From contig NC_090750.1 in NCBI RefSeq assembly GCF_036898095.1, forward strand, positions 94,851,546-94,915,545: DNA of 64,000 nucleotides, written 5' to 3'. Position numbers and translations under genes: made by a program. Shown piece by piece: positions 1 to 10,584 of this stretch. The stretch's first letter is position 1. Each line of letters opens with the position of its first letter. Source of the stretch: Palaemon carinicauda (taxonomy: Eukaryota; Arthropoda; Malacostraca; Decapoda; Palaemonidae). The notes under the pieces were generated by a model. It was not told the DNA's origin. It did no database searches and saw nothing but the letters and a program-made list of their open reading frames with translations.

Positions 1-21
1 AACCACGCTATTTAATAGGGG

Positions 22-1013
22 TTTGTTCCGTAACTGAAATACAAATCACGCCATTCAATGTGGGTTATTACTTTCGGCGTAGCTGAAATGACGAGCCATT
101 AGAATTTTAACGAGGGTTTACTACCCCACCGCTAGTTAGCGGGGGGTAGGGAGAGTAGCCTGCTACTCCCCCCCCCTCCCCCCTCACACACACCTGTGCT
201 GAGCTTACTTTGCTCTCGGCTCGGGTGGTAGTCGGACGTGTCCGCTCTCACCCTCGCCTCTTTGACAGCCATTAACGCTTTTTATCTTTTTTACTTACTT
301 TTTCTTATACTTGTAGTATATATATAAACATTCTTAATGTTTATGTATATATTTGTGTATAGAAATGTAGTAAGTTTTCTTTCAGTGTTTGTGCTGTGTG
401 TGTGATGTACGACAACGACACTTGCGTAGTGCAAGGCCACCACAGTTCCACTTCGTGGGGAACAACCTCTCCCTCTGGTCCTTCGGTCTTCCGTTCGGCT
501 TATATCCGTTAACTCGGCTTCCGCAGGGGAACCGACATCGCCTGGACTCTCTTCATTCATCTATTATCTTCGCTTTGCCTCTTTTCTTACAGGAAACTTG
601 GATTCTCAGCGAAGGGAATGTGGCCTTTTTTTTAGATTGACTACGATCTCTCCCTACTCGAGGTTGTTCACCCTTACTACAACTACGTACTATTACGATA
701 GCTCCTTTCCCGTTGCGGGTTATGTTGCTATTCCGTCGTTTGTCGCAATTATTTTTAGTGAAATCTAATCGTATTTTTTTTCAGCTTTCTCCGCGGGGAA
801 CACTTCCCTTCGGGAGGTCAGTGATTCTCACTTTAGTGTATATTCTTAGATGATTTAGATAATTATAATTCTGTTTTTATTACAGTTACTCCGTCCCCCT
901 TCTCCCGTGGATGTCATCTGGGGAAGGAGGGCGCATACTTAATTCTTATTTTATGTTATTCCCTCGGGGTTCCTCTTCGGAGTTCCTCCTTGGGGAATTT
1001 CTGTTAAAATAAT
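22..1013 (+). mobile_element. Element A4, 5' segment (left ITR and leader), split by A1
   Basis: It begins with the family A left terminus (TTTGTTCCGTAACTG at 22), followed by the ITR with its G-rich and C-rich tracts (to about 180) and a leader resembling that of A1. After about 280 it has no match to A1 or A3. It stops at the left end of A1; the rest of A4 resumes at 6432, which has no left ITR of its own, so the two are read as one element interrupted by A1. A weak 83-codon frame (389-640) starts near CCVC and has a partner at 44737-44486; it is not recognisable as gag. Acceptor-like pyrimidine-CAG strings occur at 370-386 and 578-594. Confidence 0.7.
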
Positions 1014-1180
1014 TTTGTTCTGTAACTGAAATACAAACCACGCTATTTAATATGGGTAATTACTTTCGGTGTAGCTGAAATGACGAGCCATTAGAATTTT
1101 AACAAGGGTTTACTATGGGTTAGGGAGGGTAGCTTGCTACCCCCCCCCCACACACACCTGTGCTGAGCTCACTTTGCTCT
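1014..1180 (+). repeat. A1 left inverted terminal repeat
   Basis: Inverted match to about 6212-6390. The shared core is the stretch at 1046-1113 containing the CTTTCGG and GAGCCATTAG strings, followed by a G-tract/C-tract hairpin and CTGTGCTGAGCTCACTTTG. The outermost 45 bases differ from the right end, as is normal for DIRS termini, where the two outer ends are matched separately by the ICR. Confidence 0.7.
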
Positions 1181-1248
1181 CGGCTCGGGTGCTAGACGGA
1201 TGTGTCCGCTGTCACCCTCGCCTTCTCTGACAGCCATTTAACTGATCT

Positions 1249-1271
1249 TTTGTTTGCTTTTTCTTTGACAG
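1249..1271 (+). promoter_or_regulatory. Possible splice acceptor just before gag (A1)
   Basis: A pyrimidine-rich run ending in TTCTTTGACAG lies 25 bases before the first gag ATG (1297). The same arrangement occurs in A3 (25898-25919) and A2 (43876-43854). A conserved tract plus CAG at this place suggests that a leader intron may be removed, but no donor was identified and simple inheritance would also explain the conservation. Confidence 0.3.
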
Positions 1272-1296
1272 ACTGTTTGTGAAGTTGGCCTCTGTG

Positions 1297-2013
1297 ATGC
1301 GTAAGTGTCCCGGTTTACCTGACCGCCCTTGTGGAACTTATATGTCGGCGGTCGAAACAGACCCACACACCTTGTGTCCTTACTGTAGGGGCCAACGTTG
1401 TAATAAGAGTAACGTATGTGGTGAGTGTAGGGAGTGGTCTATCTCCCAGTGGGAAAGGTTTTCCCAGCGCCGGAAGAAGAAGTCCAAGCGGGATATTTCT
1501 CCTTTGAAGATTTCTTTGAAAGGAGAAAATCACAAGGGCTCTTCTTCCATGCCCCAAACCTCCTCCGAAGTTCCCACTCGATCGGTTTTTTCCGAGAAAC
1601 TGTCGAGTGGTTGCGTAGGCCGCAGTTCTGTTGACTGATCTCGGGGTTTGGGAGAGGGAGTTGCCTCCCATAGCGAGGCAGCTCCTCCTCCTCCCCCGGG
1701 GGAGGATATTATTTCTGATGTCAATGTAACTAATCATGATTTGTTGCAGCTTTGGGCTTCCTTGGGGCTTGAGGGTTCGCCCTCCAAGGAAGCCTTGTTT
1801 GACATGAACGAATTGGGAGCAGCTGTCAAACAATCGCCGACTTTAGCAGAGGTTGATCCCCTGTCTATCGTCGACGTTGTTGAGGCAGAGGCTTCAGATG
1901 AGTTGCATCAAACCTCTGCTCCTGATGTTGCTGATGTAGCTGAAGGCTTTGTTCCCCCCCTCCGAACATCCTTCAAGGGAGGAACTAAGTCCAACGGTCT
2001 CTCCTGCGAGTGA
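1297..2013 (+). pseudogene. A1 gag, N-terminal part
   Basis: Encodes the Cys-rich N-terminus of the family A Gag, which would coat element RNA. Visible cysteines lie in CPGLPDRPC, then DPHTLCPYCRGQRC, then CGEC, a likely zinc-binding cluster that recurs in A2, A3 and, in altered form, family B. I place the start at ATG 1297. The frame is broken by TGA at 1636-1638, where A2 has CGA, a C-to-T change. It ends at 2013, apparently because of a one-base indel relative to A3; A2 ends at the same place, so that lesion predates the inverted duplication. Downstream gag sequence continues in other frames. The assignment rests on position, the Cys cluster and the copies; no capsid fold was recognised. 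Confidence 0.7.
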
Positions 2014-2457
2014 TTCTTCTGCTCGGGGGAGTTCACTGAGAGGAATCCTCTTCGGAGGACTGCTGGTCAGCCTGCTGATCCCACGGCCCCCAGAGGGCGT
2101 ATAAGGCGCAAAGCCCGCCTTCCTCTTCGCTGTAGAGGACTTCCTTCGCCTCACAAGGGTGTTAGGAGGTGCCTCTTTGGCTCGTCATCCCGGCAGTCCG
2201 CCGCAGAGGAACCTCGTCGTCGTTCACCGACCCTGCCAGCTACGTCCCTGGACCTCTCCGCAGATCGTTAGCGATCTCCTTCGGTGGAAGGTCGTCCTTA
2301 CAAAGGAGACGCCGACCTTCCACCCGCCAGACCTGCTGACCTGCCGTCGCCGTTCCTGGCCGCTGATGCGCTGTGGGCGCCAACGAACCCTGTTTTCAAA
2401 TGGGCATCGGTCCTTTCGGGGCACAAGGGACTTTCTCACATTGTGACTAAGTCCCTT

Positions 2458-2900
2458 ACGCGCCAGGTATCCCCTGCGCGCCATCGATCTCCTGTGCGCA
2501 AGTGCTCACCAGCTCCAGATCCTGTTAGAGCGCGCTAGTGCTCTACTGCGCGCCAGCCCTTACTTGAGCGCCAGCGCTTACTTGCGAGCCAGCGCTCACC
2601 TGCGCGTCAGCGTTCTCCTGTGCGGCAACGCTCTCCTGCCCGCCAGCGTGCCACTGCACACCCTCATCCTGATGCATGCTATGCGCGCCCACGATCTCCT
2701 GCGCGCCAGCGCTCGACTTCGTGCCAACGTTCTCCTGTGCGCCCACGATCTTCGGATATGGGCGCAAAGAGGAAGATAATCTCTTCCCCTGTTCGCCAGC
2801 GCGCCATCGTGCGCCCTCCATTTGCTGTTTCTGATGTGCGCCCTCATGTGCGCCCGCGCGCAAGGAATATTTCCCCTATGCGCGCGCCCTACATTATCGC
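2458..2900 (+). repeat. 18-bp minisatellite coding Arg/Ser/Pro repeats in A1 gag
   Basis: Imperfect 18-bp units of the type CGCCAGCGCTCTCCTGCG follow one another. Read in the frame covering 2620-2919 they give hexapeptides near RQRSPA. The same block lies in A2 (about 42080-42700) and A3 (27120-27300) with different unit numbers. In the protein it would be a basic, Arg/Ser/Pro-rich low-complexity region, plausibly RNA binding. Extreme CpG richness separates it from the flanks. Confidence 0.75.
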
Positions 2901-3090
2901 CCTCATGGGCTCAGCGTGATTCTGGGCGCCCACGTGCGTGAACAATAGTCTTCGCACGCGCGAGCGCTCATTCAGAGCAATCGCCTGAGCGCGATTTAGG
3001 TAAAATCCCATCGCCCAAGCGCCAGCACGACCCCCAGTGCTATCCCACGCACGAGGCTGTAGGACGACGCAGAACCAGGTCATCGTCATC

Positions 3091-4601
3091 TGAAGGACGC
3101 GTACTTCCAGATCCCAGTCCATCCGTCTTCAAGGAAGTACTTCAAGATTCTGCTTAGACAACAAGATCTACCAGTTCAAGGTGCTGTGTTTCGGTCTCTC
3201 CACACCACCACAGGTTTTCACCAGAGTGTTCACCCTGATATCGTCATGGGCATACAGGATCGGCATCCGTCTCCTCCGTTATCTGGACGACTGGCTGATC
3301 CTAGGAGACTCGGAGTCAGCCCTTCTTCGACACCGATACAAACTTCTGGGACTTTGCCAAGATCTGGGGATCATGGTAAATCTTGAGAAGTCTTCTCTGC
3401 TTCCTACTCAAAGACTGGTATATCTAGGCATGATAATAGACACCAATCTCCACAAAGCCTTCCTATCAGACGACAGGATAGCAAGGCTGAGGAGGGTCGC
3501 GAGTCCTTTCCTCAGACGAGAAGAACTCCCAGCCCAATCATGGTTACGTCTCCTCAGTCACCTCTCATCCCTGGCCCGTCTAGTTCCCAACGGTCGCCTC
3601 AGAATGAGATCTCTGCAATGGCAACTCAGGTCCTGGTGGAATCAAAAACACGATTCCCCGGACGTCATGATCTCAATGGGTCCTGCGGAACGAACGGATC
3701 TTCAGTGGTGGGTGACAGACGAGAACCTACGAAAGGGAGTGGATCTTCTCGTCCTCCCCCCGGATTTGATGCTGTTTTCGGACGCTTCAAAGAAAGGGTG
3801 GGGGGCCCACGTTCTGCACCACACGACCTCAGGCCTGTAGTCAGAATCAGAAAAGTGCCTCCATATAAATCTACTAGAAATGAAGGCCATATTCCTGGCC
3901 CTTCAACAGTTCCAACAATACCTGGCAGGTCACTCTGTGGTGGTGATGAACGACAACACCACAGTAGTGACTTACATCAACAAGCAGGGAGGTTCCTTTT
4001 CAGAACAGCTATCCCATCTCGCAGTAGAGATACTGAGATGGACCGAAGTCCACTCGATTCCACTATCGGCTCGCTTCATTCCAAGCAAGAGGAATGAGCT
4101 CGCTGACAATCTGCCTGAGCGTCTCAGATAGTGAGTACCGAGTGGTCTCTGGATCCTCAAGTAGCCAACAAAGTCCTGACTTTGTGGGGTTCCCCGACTG
4201 TGGATCTGTTCGCTACAGCGCTGAACTTCAAGCTCCCGCTGTACTGCTCCCCAGTCTCGGATCCCAAGGCACTCTGGCAAGATGCCTTCCAACAACGTTG
4301 GGACAACATCGACCTATACGCCTTTCCTCCGTTTTGTCTGAGGAGGAGGGTACTCAACAAGACCAGAATATCGGTCAATCTCTCGATGAACCTAATAGCT
4401 CTGCTATGGCATCACGCGGAATGGTTTCTGGACTTTCTGCAACTCCTAACGGAACTTCCTAGAGAACTCCCTCCACGACACGAGCTACTCAAACAACCAC
4501 ACGCCAACATCTTTCACAAAGCCGAAGCTTTGCTTCGACTTCACGCTTGGAGACTATCCAGCATCTCCTCGCAGAGAGAGGATTTTCGCAACAAGTTGTG
4601 A
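3091..4601 (+). pseudogene. A1 reverse transcriptase/RNase H/methyltransferase-like (5' truncated)
   Basis: Remnant of the DIRS polymerase gene, which copies element RNA into DNA. Order: RT from DAYFQIPVH, through YLDDWLI at about 3280-3300; RNase H with FSDASKKGWG, the LEMKA glutamate and NDNTT; then the DIRS methyltransferase-like domain with DLFAT and YAFPPF, ending at 4601. The RT fingers are absent because of the deletion at 3090/3091. Lesions include a one-base insertion near 3154, TGG to TAG after 3836, and a lost base near 4120 that puts TAG-TGA after the RNase H. The 5' part of YR overlaps its end. RT and RNase H assignment is secure; the methyltransferase label follows the usual annotation of this DIRS domain. 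Confidence 0.85.
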
Positions 4602-5594
4602 ACAGGATGTCTGGACACCTGCGAAGGTCATCCGCATCTGTCTACCAAGCAAAGTGGAAAGTCTTCTGTGGCTGGTGTCGTGGAAGGGGTATCTCTCCAC
4701 TCGATGCCACTATTCCAACAATAGCGGAGTTCTTCGTGTATTTGCGAGAAAAAATGCCCCTTTCAGTCTCGGCAGTGAGAGGCTATCGCTAAGCCTGAAG
4801 TCTAGCATTCAGGCTCAAATGAGTGGACATTTCTTCTTTGCTGGAACTTTCCCTACTCATACAAAGTTATGAACTTACCTGCCCTCAGTCGGAAGTGAGA
4901 CCTCCTCCATGGAACGTGGTTCGAGTTCTCAGGCCTCTTTAAGAGACCTCCCTATGAACTATTATGCCGGGCTTCAGATCGCCACTTGACTTGGAAGACG
5001 GTGTTCCTACTAGCTTTGGCCTCGGCCAAGCGAGTCGGTGAACTTCATGGTCTCTCGTACGACATCGCCCATTCAAGGGGATGGGGAGAGGTAAGGTTCA
5101 GATTCGTCCCTGTGTTTGTTGTCAAGACTTAGAATCCGGGAGTGCCGGACCCACGGTTCGACTCTTTCCAGGTTTCGAGTCTTCGTTCTGTAACAGATGA
5201 CCCAGACCATCTCCTACTGTGCCCAGTAAGGAGTCTGAGGCTATATCTTAAAAGAACGGCTTCAGTTCGTCCCCAAGTGCAGGCATTGTTTGTGAGCACT
5301 GGGAGGACAAAGAGGAGGGTTACCAAGAATACCATCTCGGCATGGATTCGGAAGGTAATCCATTTATCCCTAAATCCTGACCCTCCTCCGTCACGTCGCC
5401 CTAGAGCACATGATGTCAGGGGCGTAGCTGCGTCCCTGGCCTTCAAAAAGAACTTCTCAGTGACGCAGGTTCTACAAGCAGGGATGTGGAAGCATCAGAC
5501 GACCTTCACAGCCCACTACCTGCAAGACGTGACCCACAGGAGGCTCAATACGTTCTCTATCAGCCCTGTGGTGGCTGCACAACAGCTGGTTTAA
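4547..5594 (+). pseudogene. A1 tyrosine recombinase
   Basis: Remnant of the integrase-type recombinase of DIRS elements, which joins circular DNA to the genome. The N-terminal core-binding part (SASVYQAKWKVFCGW) runs to TAA at 4790-4792. That stop occupies the same codon in A2, A3 and A4, whereas the older A8 and family B have serine. The catalytic part follows: SAKRV (first arginine, out of frame here), then in the 5142-5594 frame RAHDVRG (His and second Arg), the W of GMWKHQ, and the Y of TAHYLQD as presumed nucleophile. At least one frameshift lies between 4793 and 5141. The catalytic residues are present but the gene is broken. Confidence 0.8.
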
Positions 5595-6079
5595 ACCTCA
5601 GGCTCCTTAATGGACAAGTAGTAGAAGGTTGAGGGCATTGTTACCCAGTCTTAGTCTGCATGAATGAAAAGGTATGTCTGGCCCTTATTCTTTTCTTCAT
5701 CATCCCCTCTCTTGGGGAAAGCAGCATCCTGGGTTTTCTGCACAGCTGACCACAAACCACTGCAGGTAAACCATGTTTCCTTGTGTTCCTAGTACGTATT
5801 AAGCTAATACTGTCACGTCCCCATACCCTGACGAGGTGGTATTGGGAGAGTCCTAGCCTAAGTTTCCATCTAAAGGACTTCAGGTCATCTTCCTTGGACG
5901 AGTCACTCTTCAAACCTTCACACACAACTTACGTAGGCCGCAGCCCTTGCATAGCAAGATGCTAGCAAGGTGCAGGGACTCCTTATTGTTGAGTGCTGAC
6001 ACACTCAGATACTGAGTCCCCGGGCAAAGCCAAAAGCCAGTACTGGCTGGGACTTACCACCCTTCCTAAGGGTTGAGTC

Positions 6080-6431
6080 ACCCATATTATATAGCGTGGT
6101 TTGTATTTCAGTTACGGAACAAATGACAAATTCGTAGGTAATTTGTATTTTTCCTAACTATACAAACCTTAGCTATTTAATCAAACTTGCCCGCCAGCCC
6201 TATCCCACGTGAAGTCCTACCTCTAAGCAAAGTAAGCTCAAGCAGATGCATGTGTGGGGGGGGGGGGGTAGAAAGCTACCATTCCCCCCCCCACTAACTA
6301 GCGGTTGGGTAGTAAACCCTCGTTAAAATTCTAATGGCTCGTTATTTCAGCTACGCCGAAAGTAATTACCCATATTAAATAGCTAAGGTTTGTATAGTTA
6401 GGAAAAATACAAATTACCTTCGAATTTGTCA
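6080..6431 (+). repeat. A1 internal complementary region and right ITR
   Basis: At 6080-6123 lies the complement of the element's left end (ending CGGAACAAA), joined directly to 6124-6182, the complement of its right end (starting TGACAAATTCG). This is the ICR expected of DIRS elements, a stored copy of the joined ends. About 30 bases later the right ITR starts and runs to 6431, including poly-G and poly-C tracts. Identity to the A4 and A2 ICRs is high. Confidence 0.8.
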
Positions 6432-6497
6432 TATTTTTATTTTTCCTAGTTAACTATGCAGTTCTTCTTCGTTCGACTAGAGAGTGCCAACGAAGCA

Positions 6498-6579
6498 GAG
6501 CTGTCCTGTTCATGACTGGGGAATCTGCTGTCGCTGCCGAGCTGTCCTGTTCATGACTGGGGAATCTACTGTCGCTGCC
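6498..6579 (+). repeat. 41-bp direct repeat, two copies
   Basis: Two adjacent 41-bp units (6498-6538 and 6539-6579) start GAGCTGTCCTGTTCATGACT. The same pair is present in arm B near 36430-36520, so it predates the inverted duplication. No coding role is visible. Confidence 0.8.
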
Positions 6580-6878
6580 GTCCCTCAGAGGATGTCGTCA
6601 TGAGCGTTATCCCTTCTCTTAGAAGTACTCCCGTGACGACGTGCCAGCACTTCAGATCATCTTAGAATGCTAAAGGAGGTTTGCCTCCAGGGGTTGGACA
6701 ACTTCCCTTCCGAGGTAGGTTTCCTCCCCAGGTGTGAGGTTTTCTCCCTTCAGAGGGAGAACTTCTCATACCTTAATAAATTCATCGCCTTCCACTACTG
6801 TTGCTGCCCTTCGGCCAGACTTTTTTCCCCCCTTGCTGAGTTTCTCTTCCTTCAAAGGTGGAGCACAGTCTTGGCAAG

Positions 6879-7215
6879 TCTCTTCTATGAAGTGTTCACC
6901 TCTCTCGTTCGCGAGAGAGGTCACTCATAGAGACTCCTCTTCGGAGGAATAAGGTCAGATTGCTGATCCAACGGCTCTATGGGGCGTCACCACGAGTGTC
7001 TTCAGGTCTCTTCTACGAAGTGTCACCTCTCTCGTTCGCGAGAGAGGCCACTCATAGAGACTCCTCTTTGGAGGATCGTTCCTGATAAGGTCAGCTTGCT
7101 GATGCAACGGCCCCAAGGGGCTTCACCACGAGTGTCTTCAAGTCTTTTCTACGAAGGGCACCTCTCTCGTTCGCAGGAGAGGTCTCTCATAGAGACTCCG
7201 CCTCGGAGGATCAAG
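6879..7215 (+). repeat. Three tandem copies of a gag-derived segment with palindromic core
   Basis: Units at 6879-7006, 7007-7142 and 7143-7215 (partial) each start TCTCTTCTAYGAAG and carry a palindrome, CTCTCTCGTTCGCGAGAGAG or close to it. They match part of the A3 gag coding sequence (about 26670-26740, around GAGACTCCTCTTCGGAG), so a gag segment has been amplified in A4. The arm B version lies at about 34640-35000. Two further units of about 150 bp around GGACTTCGGTCCTG follow at 7258-7500. Confidence 0.75.
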
Positions 7216-7527
7216 CAGAACTTCCAGTGACCTCTACCTTGTGCTGCAACGTGGTCCTTTGGACTTCGGTCCTGGACTCTAGCAAGGACCTTTACGGTCC
7301 CATCGGTGGATACTGGCCCTTCCAAAGGGCACATCCCGGTTCCTGATCGTCCTGCCAGCTGACCTACCGATCTACCAGCGCAACCTTGCCCTGCAACGAA
7401 GGACTTCGGTCCTGAACTATAAAACAGACCTGTTTACGGTCCTCATCGGGGGATGCCCGCCCTTTTTTTTAGGGACACATCCCAGTTCCTGATCGTCCTG
7501 CCAGCTGACCCTTCAACCTACTAGTGC

Positions 7528-9080
7528 ATGAAGCGATCTTCTTACGCACGCGCTCTCGCTGATCTTCTTACGCGCGCAAGCGCCGACGATCTTCTTACGC
7601 ACGTGAGCGCCGACGATCGTCCGCGCGCGGGTACCGATGGTTTCCCCCGCCCGCACCGCTACCTTTGCGCGTGCGCCCTCATTGATCTTCTTACGTGCGC
7701 AAGCGCCGACAATCTTCTTACGCGCGCAAGCGCCGACGATCTTTTCCGCGCGCGGGTACCGATGGTCTCCCGTGCGCGCCAACATTCTGGCCCACACGGG
7801 CTCTTCATTCTGATCTTGCACGTAAATCTGATTCCTGCGCACTCATGAAGTCTCGCACGCGCGCGCGAGCCCCGGGTATTCCCCATCGCGCGAGCGCTCG
7901 CAATCGCCAATACCCTCCCCACCACAGTCGCCAATACCCTCCCACGCGTGAGGCTGCAGGACAACGCGGGATATGGGCACCATCGCCGCATTTTCCCCCC
8001 CCCCTCCCCCCGCAAGCACAGAACAGCGCGCTTGCTGGTAAGGGGGAAGGCTCCAGAAAGGTCAAGGGACATTTCTTCCTTATCTTCTTTCTTCTTACAG
8101 GCAACTCCCCCTCCAGAGCGGTAGCACAGGCTTTCAAGCCTGTTGTCTCTGAGTTGGGCCACAAATCTTTGGCTGCATCTACTTCCCTGAAGAGGGAAAG
8201 AGGAGTTTCGGACGCGGTAACTTCTCCGAGGACGAAGCTGTCTCCTCGTAAGTCTTCGAGGCAGGCACCCTCCCCCCTCAGACTTTTCTCCCTCCCCTTG
8301 GATCGAAGATCTCCCGCCCTCAGGAGAGTTACGTGAGGTGAGACGTTCCCCTATCACACTATTGAGGGAAACCCCACCTCGCGCGGTAAAGTTTTCTCGA
8401 ATAAGGGTGGAGAAGAGCCTGCCTCCGTCATTGTTGGAGTCCTGCATCCCTCCCAGGAGGGAGTCAAAGGATTCCAAGACAATACCGAGAGGCCCCTAGC
8501 ACCAAAATCTACAGGCTCAGACATTCTTCCGTTATAGGAACGAACTTGTTTGAGCCTAAGGACGTGGAGCAGGCTGCTGAGAGGTGGAGAAAGTCACCAA
8601 GACTCCCTCCTACATAGGGCTTTGACATTCAAGCCCTATAAACCTCCAGCACCCCAGCAGCCACGCCCCACCAAGACAACGGCAGCGAAGACAGTGGTGT
8701 CTAAGCCCTTTCCGGTCAAGGACAAGAAAGGCAAGAAGTCCTCCAAAGTGGTAAGAATCCTAGAGGGAGCAGCCGAGGCCACAAACGCTAGGATTGGCAG
8801 TCCCCCTGCAGGTCCGCCAGTGGGGGGATGCCTACAAGGTTTGCGCAGACAAGTGGCAGCAATCGGGGCCAATTCCTGGACAATTTTCGTAATCAGTCAG
8901 GGATATAGCATCCCGTTCACAACATCTCTACCTCCCCTGAGAACGAATCCGATGTCATTTAGCTCCCTTGCCATGGGATCAGCAAGGGGGGGGGGGGGTG
9001 CTTTAGGGCAGAGGTCCAGATTAAAGCAAACTCTGCTCAGCATGGAGACCGCAAACATGGTCAGTCTTGCCGTACAGTAA
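7528..9080 (+). pseudogene. A4 gag remnant
   Basis: A CpG-rich, repetitive start (7528-7850, with units near CTTACGCGCGCAAGCGCCGA) is followed by recognisable family A gag: AFKPVVSELGHKSL at about 8130, TSPRTKLSPRK at about 8225 and the basic C-terminal tail KPYKPPAPQQPRPTK with KDKKGKKSSK at 8630-8740. Frames change repeatedly (7695-8336, then 8550-9080). The middle gag part seen in A2 and A3 is missing around 8500. A pyrimidine run ending TTCTTACAG at 8101 resembles a splice acceptor. Its inverted twin is 33985-32712. Assignment is by similarity to A2 and A3; the gene is dead. Confidence 0.65.
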
Positions 9081-9094
9081 AGCCGCAAGACTTC

Positions 9095-10560
9095 ATGTGT
9101 ATACTGGATCTGAAGGACAGGTACTTCCAGATCCCAGTCCATCCATCTTCAAGGAAGTACTTAGGATTCAGCCTAGACCACAAGGGGTACCAGTTCAAGG
9201 TGCTGTGTTTCGGTTTCTCCACAGCACCACAGGGTTTCACCAGTAGTGTTCACCCTAATATCATCGTGGGCACACAGGATCTGCATCCGTCTCCTCCGTT
9301 AACTGGATGATTGGCTGATCCTAGCAGACTCGGAGTCATCCCTTCTTAGACACCGAGACAAACTTCTAGGACTTTGCCAGGATCTGGGGATCATGGTAAA
9401 TCTCGAGAAGTCCTCTCTGCTTCCCACTCAAAGACTGGTTTACCTAGGCATGATTATAGACACCAATCTTCACTAAGCCTTCCCATCAGACGACAGGATA
9501 GCAATGCTGAGAAGGGTCGCAAGCCCTTTCCTCAGTCGAGAAGAACTTCCAACCCAATCGTGGTTATGTCTCCTTAGTCACCTTTCATCCTTGGCTCGTC
9601 TAGTTCCCGACGATCGCCTCAGGATGAGATCTCTCCAGTGGCGGCTCAAGTCCTGGTGGAATCAAGGTTGCGATTCCCCGGCATCATGATCCCTATGGGT
9701 CCTGCGGAATGGACGGACCTCCAGTGGTGGGTGACAGACGAGAACCTACGAAGAGGAGTGGATCTTCTCGTCCTTCCCCCGGATTTAAGGCTGTTTTCAG
9801 ACGCCTCAAAGAAATGGGGGGGGGGGGGGGGGGGAGGCCACGTTTTGTACCACAGGACCTCAGGCCTGTGGCCTCCATATAAATCATCTTAGAGATGAAG
9901 GCCGGTTTGTTGGCCCTTCAGTAGTTCCAACAATACCTGGCAGGTCACTCTGTGGTGGTAATAAGCGACAACACCACAATAGTCGCTTAGATCAACAAGC
10001 AAGGAGGTACCTTTTCGAACCAGCTATCCCATCTTGCAGTAGAGATACTGAGATGGACCGAAGTCTGCTCGATTTTACTATGGGCGCATTTCATTCCAGA
10101 CAAGAAGAATGTGCTCGCCGACAATCTGAGCAGAGTGTCTCAGATAGTGAGTATCGAGTGGTCTTTGTGTCATCTAGTAGCCAACAAAGTCCTGACTTTG
10201 TGGGGTTCCCCGACTGTGGATCTGATCGCAACAGCGCTGAACTAAAAGATTTCACTGTACTTCCCCCCAGTCCCGGATCCCAAGGCGCTCTGGCAAGATG
10301 CCTCCCAACAACGGGGGGACAACATCCCCGCGTACGCCTTTCCCCCGTTCTCTCTGATGAGGAGGGTACTCAACAAGACCAGAATATAGGTCAATTTTTT
10401 AATGACCCTCATAGCTCCGCTATGGCATCACGCGGAATGGTTTTCGGACCTTCCGCAATTCCTAACTGAACTTCCGAGAGAATTCCTTCCACGAAACGAT
10501 CTACTCAGACAACCACATGCCAGCATCTTCCACAAAGCCGTAGCTTCGCTACGACTTCAC
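9095..10560 (+). pseudogene. A4 reverse transcriptase/RNase H/methyltransferase-like
   Basis: Heavily mutated polymerase gene of A4. Recognisable pieces are DLKDRYFQIPVH (9108 on, with the usual A of DAY replaced by R), CFGFSTAP, an LDDW string whose preceding Tyr codon is TAA (9299-9301), FSDASK near 9795 next to a 16-G run, SDNTT-like sequence near 9965, and MT-like remnants from 10150 to 10450. The G run at 9816-9833 is unlike the other copies. All key blocks are in the right order, so the call is safe; no enzyme can be made. Confidence 0.8.
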
Positions 10561-10584
10561 GCCTGGTGAATATCCAGCATCTCC

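Larger units (their letters stand above)
1014..6431 (+). mobile_element. Element A1, degraded DIRS-like retrotransposon
   Basis: Family A element of 5.4 kb running from its left terminus (TTTGTTCTGTAACTG at 1014) to its right terminus (GAATTTGTCA ending at 6431). Order: left ITR, gag start (1297-2013), Arg/Ser-rich gag repeats (2458-2900), RT-RH-MT (3091-4601), YR (4547-5594), ICR (6080-6182) and right ITR. There are no LTRs and no DDE integrase; a YR with an ICR is the signature of the DIRS order. It is about 2.1 kb shorter than its duplicate A2 because of one internal deletion at 3090/3091. Frameshifts and stops in every gene make it inactive. Confidence 0.85.
1..9052 (+). repeat. Arm A of a large inverted duplication
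   Basis: This segment reappears in inverted orientation at 32712-45126. Base 1 pairs with 45126, base 22 with 45105 and base 9052 with 32712. Both arms carry the same two nested joints: the A4 leader joined to the left end of the inner element (1013/1014 and 44110/44109), and the right end of the inner element joined to the A4 body (6431/6432 and 36580/36579). Independent insertion at identical sites is unlikely, so this is read as segmental duplication. The arms differ by a 2.1-kb deletion in this arm and a 1.1-kb non-LTR insertion in the other. The outer kilobase is nearly identical by eye, while inner parts show a few percent mismatch. Confidence 0.85.

Noticed and set aside
291..560. 89-codon minus-strand frame conserved in both arms
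   Set aside because: Its conservation follows from the near-identical duplication; the sequence is low in complexity and antisense to the element.
2458..2900. CRISPR-like array
   Set aside because: 18-bp imperfect units without spacers in a eukaryotic gag; a minisatellite.
7659..8477. 272-codon minus-strand frame opposite A4 gag
   Set aside because: Antisense shadow of a CpG-rich gag; the plus strand has the gag blocks.
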